Shown here: piece by piece, positions 1 to 7,443 of the stretch | How the letters are laid out: every line of letters begins with the position of its first letter | How positions within the stretch are numbered: the first letter of the stretch is position 1 | Assembly: GCF_038051925.1 (NCBI RefSeq) | Contig: NZ_CP150634.1 | Location: forward strand, 3,046,300-3,110,299 | Reading direction: 5' to 3' | DNA from: Methylotuvimicrobium sp. KM2 | GTDB taxonomy: Bacteria; Pseudomonadota; Gammaproteobacteria; Methylococcales; Methylomonadaceae | DNA: 64,000 nt | Notes under the pieces: generated by a model | The model's database searches: none | Seen by the model: only the letters and a program-made list of their open reading frames with translations | Told to the model about the DNA's origin: nothing | Made by a program: the position numbers and the translations under genes

Positions 1-1491
1 TCGATCAGCGCGGCCTTAGGCATGGCGATCGCATCGGGTTTGCGCGGCGAGGACAAGCACTGCGTCGCGATCATCGGCGACGGCAGCATCACCGGCGGCA
101 TGGCCTTCGAGGCGATGAATCATGCCGGTGCGATCGATGCGAATCTACTGGTGATCCTAAACGATAACGATATGTCGATTTCGCCGAATGTCGGCGCGTT
201 GAATAATTATCTGACTAAGATTCTGTCGAGTAAGATTTATTCTTCGGTACGCGAAGAAAGCAAGAAAGTCTTGAGCAGCATGCCGAGCGTCTGGGAACTG
301 GCGCGCAAGACCGAGGAGCACATGAAAGGCATGATCGTGCCGGGCACCTTGTTCGAGGAAATGGGTTTCAATTATATCGGCCCGATCGACGGTCACGATC
401 TGGACATGCTGGTGTCGACGCTGGAGAATCTGAAGCAAATTTCCGGCCCGCGCTTCTTGCATATCGTCACCAAGAAAGGCAAGGGCTATCCGCCGGCGGA
501 GAAAGACCCGCTTGCTTATCACGGCGTCCCGGCCTTCGACCCGAGCCGGGATTGCCTGCCGAAATCGGCTCCTTCTCCGCATCCGACTTATACGCAGGTG
601 TTCGGCCAATGGCTCTGCGACATGGCCGAGCAGGACGAGCGCCTGTGCGGCATCACCCCGGCAATGCGCGAAGGCTCGGGTTTGGTCGCATTTTCCGAAC
701 GCTTTCCGAAGCGCTATTTCGATGTCGCCATCGCCGAGCAGCATGCCGTAACCTTGGCGGCGGGCCTGGCTTGCGAGGGCGCAAAGCCGGTCGTCGCTAT
801 CTATTCGACATTTTTACAACGCGGCTACGATCAATTGATACACGATGTGGTCTTGCAAGACTTGGATGTATTGTTCGCGCTCGACCGCGCGGGTTTGGTC
901 GGCCCGGACGGCCCGACCCATGCCGGCAGTTTCGATTACACCTACATGCGCTGTTTGCCGAATATGCTGATCATGGCGCCGGCCGACGAGGACGAATGCC
1001 GGCAGATGCTCTATACCGGTTATATTCATAAAGGCCCGGCTTCGGTGCGTTATCCGCGCGGCAAGGGTCCTGGCGTGCCGGTCGATTGCAGCATGACCGC
1101 CCTACCGATCGGCAAGGCCGAAATTCGCCACCAAGGCGGACGTATCGCGATGCTCGCCTTCGGCAGCATGGTAGCGCCATCGATCGAGGCCGGCAAGCAA
1201 CTCGGCGCGACCGTCGTCAACATGCGTTTCGTCAAGCCGCTCGATGAAGCGTTGATTCTGGAACTGGCCAAGAGTCACGATGTCATCGTTACGGTCGAAG
1301 AAAATGTCGTCGCCGGCGGCGCCGGCAGCGCGGTCAACGAATTTCTGCAAGCGCAAAGAATCATGATGCCGGTGTTGAATATCGGCCTGCCCGACGCCTT
1401 CATCGAACAAGGCACGCGCGAGGAATTACTGAGCTATTGCGGATTGGATACACAAGGTATATTGCAGAGCATCAAGCAATTTTGCGCGTGA
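1..1491 (+). CDS. dxs: 1-deoxy-D-xylulose-5-phosphate synthase, 3' part
   Basis: DXS condenses pyruvate and glyceraldehyde 3-phosphate in a thiamine-diphosphate-dependent step, the entry reaction of the MEP isoprenoid pathway, in the cytoplasm. The frame is open to base 1 and reads [11 protein letters not shown] before the first internal Met at base 22, so the gene starts upstream of the window; roughly 130 residues of a ~620-residue protein are missing. Visible motifs are the TPP/metal stretch [18 protein letters not shown] with [15 protein letters not shown] just after, the catalytic-Glu region [16 protein letters not shown], and [17 protein letters not shown]. The C-terminal transketolase domain is complete and ends at TGA. 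The gene feeds isoprenoid and hopanoid synthesis, which fits the hpnR gene at 7444-9003, though the two are not linked in one operon. The identification is very secure. Confidence 0.97.
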   Translation, partial: SISAALGMAIASGLRGEDKHCVAIIGDGSITGGMAFEAMNHAGAIDANLLVILNDNDMSISPNVGALNNYLTKILSSKIYSSVREESKKVLSSMPSVWELARKTEEHMKGMIVPGTLFEEMGFNYIGPIDGHDLDMLVSTLENLKQISGPRFLHIVTKKGKGYPPAEKDPLAYHGVPAFDPSRDCLPKSAPSPHPTYTQVFGQWLCDMAEQDERLCGITPAMREGSGLVAFSERFPKRYFDVAIAEQHAVTLAAGLACEGAKPVVAIYSTFLQRGYDQLIHDVVLQDLDVLFALDRAGLVGPDGPTHAGSFDYTYMRCLPNMLIMAPADEDECRQMLYTGYIHKGPASVRYPRGKGPGVPVDCSMTALPIGKAEIRHQGGRIAMLAFGSMVAPSIEAGKQLGATVVNMRFVKPLDEALILELAKSHDVIVTVEENVVAGGAGSAVNEFLQAQRIMMPVLNIGLPDAFIEQGTREELLSYCGLDTQGILQSIKQFCA

Positions 1492-1554
1492 CATCATTGG
1501 CGAAAGCCGGCTTTGCTCGATTGACCATAGATAAACCTAAATTCGGCAGTTCAA

Positions 1555-1712
1555 CCATGAAGCACATGAAGTTCATGAAGTATTTCAATAGATTACCTAA
1601 ACATTGCAGCTAATCTTTCGGGTGAGCGAAAGTTGTTCATAAACGAATGACAAGTTATTGAGTTAACTTCTTATTCTTCATGATCTTCATGGTGAAATGC
1701 TTTTTCTAAGAT
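1555..1712. repeat. Interspersed CATGAAG-rich repeat, copy 1
   Basis: This ~158-bp segment has CATGAAG-type tandem motifs at the left and the inverted form (CTTCATGATCTTCATGG) at the right, so it can fold back on itself. A homologous copy lies in the opposite orientation at 51229-51378, and a remnant of the right half is at 42418-42483. It occupies part of the gene-free stretch 1492-2247, in which I see no gene. Confidence 0.7.
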
Positions 1713-1795
1713 AAAGCACTTCGCCTAGGGGCGAATTCATTGAATTCAGGACAATTAGGACTTCGAAACAAACCGTGGAAGTTGAGCGTCGGTGG

Positions 1796-1905
1796 CTTTC
1801 CCTCACCTAGCGTTAGGTAAGGGACGACGAAGGCGCGCTCCCACGGCGGGCGATTGATACACCGTGGGAGCGATCCCCAGATCGCGATTTCGAGGTCGAA
1901 AATGT
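1796..1905. repeat. GTGGGAGCG-type palindromic repeat, copy 1
   Basis: It carries the module CCTCACCTAGCGTTAGGT followed by two inverted GTGGGAGCG/CGCTCCCAC blocks and the tail ATCCCCAGATCGCGATTTCG. Related copies lie at 11083-11181, 34981-35126, 42090-42170 and 51378-51462, in both orientations. REP-like sequences of this kind are common in proteobacterial intergenic DNA. Short open frames across this copy are by-products of the repeat and not genes. The rest of 1906-2247 shows nothing recognisable. Confidence 0.75.
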
Positions 1906-2247
1906 CAAGCTATAACAAATGGCATCGAGGCCGCATTGGCCAAAAAGTCTAGCCCGAATAGAGCACAGCGCAATCGGGGAAGTTTGAATCCACGCCATCC
2001 CCGTATTTCGCTAAGCTGCATACGGGCTACCGTTTGCTGTGAATCGCACACCTAATGCTCTTTCCCAACTTGAAGCTGGAGAAAAATCGGATGTGTGGGT
2101 TAGTCGTTTTTAGCTTGATGCGCATGGCAAAGAGTAATTCGTTTATTTCGACAGTCATGGGTATTTCGTCTCCGAAAGCTAAAAGAAATGATTAGAATAG
2201 TCGGCATGAAAAATCGCATATTAATCACCTAACCGAACCGAAACTTC

Positions 2248-2718
2248 ATGACTTATTCGCGTAGAAAATTTTTACACCACGCTACAGCATCGGGCTGTTA
2301 CGTCATAGCCGCTTGTGCAGGACTGATGACTCCGGGACAAGTTTTCGCCGAATGGGCCGAAGACTATTTCTCCCCGGGAAAACTCGAACAAACGCTGGAT
2401 CGTTTGCTTGCCGGAGCGGGCATTGCCGATTCCGCTGCAATTTCGCTCAACCTACCGTTAATCGCCGAAGACGGCGCAGTCGTGCCGATCAAGGTTGCCA
2501 GCACGCTAAGCGATGTCGAAAGCATCGCAATTCTGGTCGAGAAAAACCCGGTACCGCTGGCGGCGATTTTCACATTGTCCGAAAATACCGAACCGTTCGT
2601 ATCTGCGCAACTAAAAATGGCCGAAACCTGCGATGTTATTGTCGTAATCAAAGCTGGTGATAAGCTCTATAGCGCACGTCAAAAAGTCAAGGTCACGATC
2701 GGCGGCTGCGGAGGCTAA
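2248..2718 (+). CDS. soxY: Sulfur carrier subunit SoxY
   Basis: SoxY is the periplasmic swinging-arm carrier on which sulfur intermediates are covalently held during thiosulfate oxidation. The 156-residue protein has a twin-arginine signal (YSRRKF at residues 3-8, then a hydrophobic stretch to about residue 34) and ends in the diagnostic GGCGG, whose Cys carries the substrate. The length fits the family. It is followed by soxZ, but a 105-bp palindromic repeat (2752-2856) sits in the 184-bp gap, so co-transcription would have to read through it. The start is the ATG directly preceding the Tat motif. The call rests on the Tat signal, the C-terminal tail and the soxZ/soxA neighbours, and is secure. 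Confidence 0.95.
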   Translation: MTYSRRKFLHHATASGCYVIAACAGLMTPGQVFAEWAEDYFSPGKLEQTLDRLLAGAGIADSAAISLNLPLIAEDGAVVPIKVASTLSDVESIAILVEKNPVPLAAIFTLSENTEPFVSAQLKMAETCDVIVVIKAGDKLYSARQKVKVTIGGCGG

Positions 2719-2751
2719 GGATTTGGCCGTAAATAACTTCCCTATTTTAAG

Positions 2752-2856
2752 GAGGGTTCGGTTGCTCGATTGGCAGGTGTCGGCGGCAGGGAAAGCCGCC
2801 GTCAAGCCTACACGGACGTATTCACGGCGTCCTGCCAAGCGAGTGACCGAACCCTC
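2752..2856. repeat. Family-A palindromic element between soxY and soxZ
   Basis: A 105-bp element with 26-bp arms (2752-2777 and 2831-2856) that pair with three mismatches. Between the arms lie a hairpin (CGGCGGC/GCCGCCG) and the conserved core ending in GTATTCACGGCGTCC. Other copies are at 10685-10785, 28360-28456 and 31147-31412. This copy interrupts the soxYZ intergenic space and may act as an RNA hairpin in the operon message. Confidence 0.85.
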
Positions 2857-2902
2857 AACAAGGCTCATAGTTCCAGGACATTATTTATCACGAAATCCTA
2901 AC

Positions 2903-3223
2903 ATGACCAAAACCAAAATTCGCCTCAACGCCAAAAACGACAAAACCGAATTGAAAATCTTGATCGCGCATCCGATGGAACACGGTCGCAATCGCGATCC
3001 GGAGACGCAAGAATTGATTCCGGCGCATTTCATCAAGACCTTGACGATAAGCCAAAACGGAAAAACGATTTTGAGCGCACAGATGGCCGGCAGCATCTCG
3101 AAAAATCCTTATTTTGCCTTTTGGTTGAAAGGCATTGCAAACGGCGACCTGATCCGCGTCGACTGGTTCGACAATCAAGGCCTCAGCGGCAGCGCCGAAC
3201 AACGACTAGCCGAACCGTCATGA
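2903..3223 (+). CDS. soxZ: Sulfur carrier subunit SoxZ
   Basis: SoxZ pairs with SoxY to form the SoxYZ carrier heterodimer in the periplasm; it has no signal of its own and is exported with SoxY. The frame is open further upstream, but the segment before base 2903 is the palindromic repeat, and the ATG at 2903 gives the expected SoxZ N-terminus (MTKTKIRLNAKNDKTELKIL) and a 106-residue protein of normal size. Family hallmarks are IAHPMEHGRNRDPETQELIPAHFI, YFAFWLKG and the final DWFDNQG segment. It lies downstream of soxY and upstream of soxA. The call is secure. Confidence 0.94.
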   Translation: MTKTKIRLNAKNDKTELKILIAHPMEHGRNRDPETQELIPAHFIKTLTISQNGKTILSAQMAGSISKNPYFAFWLKGIANGDLIRVDWFDNQGLSGSAEQRLAEPS

Positions 3224-3414
3224 GCAAAGGCTTACGCTTTGTTTATCTATTATTACTGGGGTGCTGATGCAGCACAATGTTTATAGCTTGTTTTTATTAC
3301 CATGAAGGGCATGAAGATAATGAAGGGAAGAGAATTGAGTGCTTTATGAACTGTCCCAATATCACAGATGAGCTGAATCAATAGATGAACTTAATACATA
3401 AATTCAATGTAGTA

Positions 3415-3579
3415 ATACAGCGTTTTCAAGTCCCGTTAATGACTAAAAATATCAAAACAATGGCGGGACTGGAGTGCTGGCTTCGTCTGCGCAGGTAGGT
3501 AAAGCCCGCACTCCAGGGGCAATAATGATGACATAGGCTGTTAAGGGTGAGTAACGCATTTAAATTGAAAACGCTGTAT
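3415..3579. repeat. 165-bp MITE-like inverted-repeat element between soxZ and soxA
   Basis: The ends ATACAGCGTTTTCAA (3415-3429) and TTGAAAACGCTGTAT (3565-3579) are perfect 15-bp inverted repeats. Inside is a second hairpin built from CTGGAGTGC and GCACTCCAG. It has no coding capacity and I see no obvious target-site duplication. It fills much of the gap 3224-3615 and separates soxZ from soxA. Confidence 0.75.
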
Positions 3580-3615
3580 CTTCAAGTCCTTCATGCGCTT
3601 CATGGTAGAAAATAA

Positions 3616-4446
3616 ATGACATTTTTTGGAATCAGCATCCTATTACTGGGAATCCAGGCCGGATCGGCACTTGCCGACCCGGAACAGGACCGCAAAGCCT
3701 TGACCGAACATTACCGGACACTATTTCCTAAATTGACGCTACAGGATTATGCCGACGGCGTTTATGCAATCGACCCCGGCGCCCGGCAATCCTGGCGGGC
3801 GATCGAAGAATTTCCGCCGTACGAATGGGCTTTGGAAGAAGGTAAAACCCTGTTTTCGATACCTTTTTCCAATAGTACACATTATGCGGACTGCCTGCCG
3901 AATCGCGGCATCGGCATCGCTCAACTTTATCCGAAGTGGAATAGCGAAACCGGCGAAGTCGTTACGTTGGCAAAAGCCTTGAACGACTGCCGCGAACGAA
4001 ACGGCGAACCCCCTTTACCCTATCAAAAAGGCGAAATCGCATCTTTGCTCGCTTATTTGGCCTCTACAAGCCGAGGCAAAGCCCTCGCGATCGAAATTCC
4101 CGATAGCGACCCGCGCGCCTTGGCCGCCTATCAAGCCGGGAAAGCTTTTTATTACGAACGGCGCGGTCAATTGAACTTCAGTTGCGCGACCTGCCATGTG
4201 CAAAACGCCGGTAAACGGCTACGCTCGGAAGTGTTAAGCCCGTCATTGGGGCACACCAGCCATTGGCCGGTCTATCGTTTAAAATGGGGTGAAACCGGCA
4301 CGCTGCACAGACGCTTTGCCGAGTGTCTCAAACAAGTCCGTGCGGAATCACCCGGCGCACAAAGCGCCCAATTCCGTAATTTGGAATATTTTTTAAGTTA
4401 TATGGGCAACGGCATCCCGATAAACGGCCCGAGTATCCGCAAATGA
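3616..4446 (+). CDS. soxA: Monoheme c-type cytochrome SoxA
   Basis: SoxA is the catalytic subunit of the SoxAX L-cysteine S-thiosulfotransferase, which attaches thiosulfate to the SoxY carrier in the periplasm. The 276-residue protein starts with a Sec signal peptide (cleavage near ALA-DP, residues 18-22). It has a single heme motif CATCH at 190-194 and the conserved active-site Cys237 in RRFAECLKQVRAE, which in characterised SoxA carries a persulfide and ligates the heme. The N-terminal half lacks CxxCH and keeps Cys93 and Cys125, matching the one-heme SoxA type. No soxX or soxB is in the window, so the partner must be encoded elsewhere or replaced. The gene overlaps moeA by 4 nt. Confidence 0.93.
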   Translation: MTFFGISILLLGIQAGSALADPEQDRKALTEHYRTLFPKLTLQDYADGVYAIDPGARQSWRAIEEFPPYEWALEEGKTLFSIPFSNSTHYADCLPNRGIGIAQLYPKWNSETGEVVTLAKALNDCRERNGEPPLPYQKGEIASLLAYLASTSRGKALAIEIPDSDPRALAAYQAGKAFYYERRGQLNFSCATCHVQNAGKRLRSEVLSPSLGHTSHWPVYRLKWGETGTLHRRFAECLKQVRAESPGAQSAQFRNLEYFLSYMGNGIPINGPSIRK

Positions 4447-5702
4447 TCAAAACTCAACCTAGCTGCACAGAAATCTTCGAATCGGGACTAATGCCTTGCG
4501 AAGACGCGCTTTCCCGAATTTTAGCCAATCTGCCGACTATTAAGGGCTATCAACGATTGCCGATTGAAAAAACTCGAGGATGCACCTTGTGTGAAGCCGT
4601 CTTCTCGACTCTGAATGTCCCTGCGCATACCAATTCGGCTGTCGACGGCTATGCACTGCACAGCTCCGAACTCCCGTCCGAAGGAATCAAACGACTTGCC
4701 GTAAAAGGCCTCGCCCTGGCCGGTGTTCCTCATCAACATGTAATCGAGCCGGGCACATGTCTACGCATCATGACCGGCGCTGCTTTGCCTAAGCCGTTCG
4801 ACACCGTGATCATGCAAGAGCATGTCGAAACCGGGGACGACTTTATCGCCATCGATAATCGGCATAAAGCCGGCGATAACGTTCGCCGCGCCGGAGAAGA
4901 TATCAAACAAGGTGAAACCGTCTTGGCTCCGGGGCGATACCTCACGCCGCCGGATATCGGCTTACTCGCTTCACTCGGCATTAACGAAATCAATGTCAGA
5001 CGCCGACTGATCGTCGCGATCGCCTCGACCGGCAACGAAATTTTTGCTCCGTTTGAAACGCCCGGCGAAGGCGGCATCTATGATAGCAATCGTTATAGCC
5101 TCTTAGCGGCACTGGACAGACCCGATATCGAAGTCGTAGATCTCGGCATTATCGAAGACGACCCCGATGCTTTATTGAAGCGTTTTAACGAAGCAGGCCG
5201 TTATGCCGACCTCATCATCTCATCAGGCGGCGTTTCGGTCGGAGAGGCCGACTTCACGAAAACGGCCCTGCTAAAATCAGGGCAAGTCGACTTCTGGAAA
5301 GTCGCAATCAAACCAGGTAGGCCCTTGGCATTCGGGCGCATCGGAAATGCCGCATTTTTCGGCTTACCGGGAAATCCGGTCGCGGTATTGGTCACCTTTT
5401 ATTATTTCGTTTTACCGGCCTTGGAAAAAATGCTAGGCATCGTCGATAAGCCGATCGCCCCAACAATCATCGCGCGTACAACCGAAAAACTACGCAAAAA
5501 ACCGGGACGAACCGAAATACAGCGCGGCATCCTCAGCCGCGATCAAGATGGCGACTGGATCGTCAGAACCACCGGCAAACAAGGCTCGGGAATTTTGATG
5601 TCGATGAGCAAAGCCAATGCGTTTATCATTTTGAATCATCAAGATACATCTAAATCCGCCGGCGACTGGGTCACCGTAAGACCCTTTTGCGGCATGTTTT
5701 AA
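4443..5702 (+). CDS. moeA: Molybdopterin molybdenumtransferase MoeA
   Basis: MoeA inserts molybdate into adenylylated molybdopterin to give molybdenum cofactor, in the cytoplasm. The 419-residue protein has the family signatures SAVDGYA (65-71), RIMTGA (108-113), SGGVSVGEADF (261-271), KPGRPLAFG (290-298) and LPGNPVA (308-314), and the C-terminal MoeA domain IV. The start codon overlaps the end of soxA, so the two are probably translated together. Coupling with soxA might reflect a molybdenum enzyme of sulfur oxidation such as SoxC, but none is visible here. The identification is very secure. Confidence 0.97.
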   Translation: MIKTQPSCTEIFESGLMPCEDALSRILANLPTIKGYQRLPIEKTRGCTLCEAVFSTLNVPAHTNSAVDGYALHSSELPSEGIKRLAVKGLALAGVPHQHVIEPGTCLRIMTGAALPKPFDTVIMQEHVETGDDFIAIDNRHKAGDNVRRAGEDIKQGETVLAPGRYLTPPDIGLLASLGINEINVRRRLIVAIASTGNEIFAPFETPGEGGIYDSNRYSLLAALDRPDIEVVDLGIIEDDPDALLKRFNEAGRYADLIISSGGVSVGEADFTKTALLKSGQVDFWKVAIKPGRPLAFGRIGNAAFFGLPGNPVAVLVTFYYFVLPALEKMLGIVDKPIAPTIIARTTEKLRKKPGRTEIQRGILSRDQDGDWIVRTTGKQGSGILMSMSKANAFIILNHQDTSKSAGDWVTVRPFCGMF

Positions 5703-5866
5703 CCCCCTCCAAATAAATTATTAGATATTTAATGTCAATTCTGTTAGATTTGCAATTGACTTTCATCTAAACGCATGCTAGGTCATAGGATCTCATGACA
5801 ACTCAGCCTTGCTGTTGTCACGGCAAATGGACACATCCAAAAATTATTACAATAAAGGGGGTAGCT

Positions 5867-7195
5867 ATGATTACCGACGAAATTATGATCACCATGGCCG
5901 CTACACTGTCGACCACATTGATTATTATGCTTCTAGCGATAAGAAACACCGTACATAAAAAACGACTCAGAAGAAGCCTCGATTGGCTCGAAACCGCCAA
6001 ACATTCGAAATACGATACGGCACATTTCCAAGATTTAAAAAACGGCATCGACCCTGCTTACATCTATGGCGGCAACTCAAGCACCTCAACTTTTAAGTTA
6101 TCGCTGAAAATTTCCTTCGGCATTGCCGTATTATTGGGATTTTCTTGGTGGACTTTTCAGTTATTCACGAAAGGCGTTTTGATTTGGGCTGCGGTTTCGG
6201 GTTTATTTGCCGTGATCGGCTTGATTCTGCCGTTTCTGATATGGCGACAGGTTATGCAACGGGAAGAAATCAAAGGCAGGGCGGGACGAATACTCAAGCA
6301 AATTGAAAAAAACCTCAAGGAATCTCACGCTGAAACATCCCAACAAAGTCGCAAACCCGATACATCCACGGTATCAATAACCGAAAGCGCTCCGGTTAAA
6401 GACAATAAAACACGGATTGAACAAAAAATTCCGGTTCCCGAAGATTCGGTATTGAGACGTCACTTATTGTCGCAGTTGCGCGCCGAAGTCGAAGCAACGT
6501 TATTTCCGCGTCCGACCGATTGCGTATTGCTACGCCACTACGGGCAATTGGTCGAATCCGAAATACAAAACCGTTTACTTAATCCGGAAGCCTTACAACG
6601 TTTTAAACTTATCGATGGCATCGAAATACCCGACGCTGCCACTCCGGCTTCTATTATCGAAGTAAAGCTAAAATCAAGACCCATAGAACACGCAATCGCC
6701 GGCACACCTGGCAAATCTGACTCTAAGCACGAAGTCCCCGAGGATAGCATATTGAGAAGACACTGGTTGACGCAACTACGTAGCGAAATCGAAGCGTCGC
6801 TGTTTCCGCGCCCGACCGATTGCGTATTGCAACGGCACTATGAGCAATTGATCGAATCCGAATTGGAAAACCGCTTAGTTAATCCGGAAGATTTATCTCT
6901 GTTTAAATTCATCGATGGCCGGGAATCGGCACTTGACTCTACCACGTCCCCGAAACCCGAACGCATCGACACGCTAATTATTAAGACCGATTCCAAAGCA
7001 AAAAACGAACCTGAACAAATTACAATCCCCGAGGACTCCGTATTACGACGTCATTTTATAAACCAATTACGAAGCAAAATTGAAACAGAAGTCTATCCGC
7101 GTCCGACAGAGGCAACTCTGCAGCGCCATTACGATCAACTCATCGAAGCGGAATTAGCCTCGCATTTGAAATGGAACACAAACTGGATCCGGTAG
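5867..7195 (+). CDS. Unrecognised membrane protein with three C-terminal ~60-residue repeats
   Basis: I do not recognise this 442-residue protein. The start is set at 5867, where an AAGGGGG stretch provides a ribosome-binding site; the 24 codons upstream (Cys/His/Lys-rich) look non-coding. Predicted membrane segments are about 8-25, 79-98 and 104-125, followed by a basic linker. The cytoplasmic or periplasmic tail then carries three near-identical motifs at about 189-252, 290-351 and 388-436, each beginning PEDS(V/I)LRRH, continuing QLR(A/S)(E/K)(V/I)E, and containing the strongly conserved (F/Y)PRPT and (L)xRHYxQLIE(S/A)E(L/I). Spacing is about 100 residues, with variable, polar linkers. The repeats look alpha-helical and charged, so a binding or oligomerisation role is possible. 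It stands alone between moeA and hpnR. No function is claimed. Confidence 0.85.
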   Translation: MITDEIMITMAATLSTTLIIMLLAIRNTVHKKRLRRSLDWLETAKHSKYDTAHFQDLKNGIDPAYIYGGNSSTSTFKLSLKISFGIAVLLGFSWWTFQLFTKGVLIWAAVSGLFAVIGLILPFLIWRQVMQREEIKGRAGRILKQIEKNLKESHAETSQQSRKPDTSTVSITESAPVKDNKTRIEQKIPVPEDSVLRRHLLSQLRAEVEATLFPRPTDCVLLRHYGQLVESEIQNRLLNPEALQRFKLIDGIEIPDAATPASIIEVKLKSRPIEHAIAGTPGKSDSKHEVPEDSILRRHWLTQLRSEIEASLFPRPTDCVLQRHYEQLIESELENRLVNPEDLSLFKFIDGRESALDSTTSPKPERIDTLIIKTDSKAKNEPEQITIPEDSVLRRHFINQLRSKIETEVYPRPTEATLQRHYDQLIEAELASHLKWNTNWIR

Positions 7196-7196
7196 C

Positions 7197-7356
7197 TATA
7201 CCCATCGCAGATCAAAATTCGGCACCGGGGTGCCCGTCAAAGGACGCCGTGAATACATCCATGTAGGCTCTATGCCAGCTCCATGCTGGCAAAGCCTTAG
7301 CCGAGCACCCCGGCGCCTCCTGAGGCACTGCCGAAATTTGAAGTGCGAAAGGTATA
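7197..7356. repeat. Family-A' palindromic element downstream of the repeat protein
   Basis: About 160 bp whose ends (TATACCCATCGCAGATC and, inverted, GCGAAAGGTATA) pair over 27 bp with six mismatches. Inside is the family-A core in reverse orientation (GGACGCCGTGAATAC), an inner hairpin GCCAGC/GCTGGC, and GGGGTGC/GCACCCC arms. A near-identical copy follows the IS110 element at 16781-16936, and a partial one is at 11182-11236. Confidence 0.8.
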
Positions 7357-7383
7357 GATCATTATTCCTTTCAAAACATTAGA

Positions 7384-7414
7384 CCGGTAGAGACAGTCGA
7401 CTCGTCTCTACCGG
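7384..7414 (-). terminator. Hairpin downstream of hpnR
   Basis: CCGGTAGAGAC and GTCTCTACCGG form a perfect 11-bp stem with a 9-nt loop, 30 nt beyond the hpnR stop codon. There is no clear T run, so termination is plausible but not certain; it may instead be a small dispersed hairpin. Confidence 0.5.
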
Positions 7415-7443
7415 AATATCTGCCAAACCGATAACGAATACCG

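Noticed and set aside
1864..2055. 63-codon open frame downstream of dxs
   Set aside because: It begins inside a GTGGGAGCG repeat, has no ribosome-binding site and no protein-like composition.
1492..2247. tRNA or rRNA genes in the long gaps
   Set aside because: I looked for cloverleaf patterns and CCA ends in all gaps and found none that folded convincingly.
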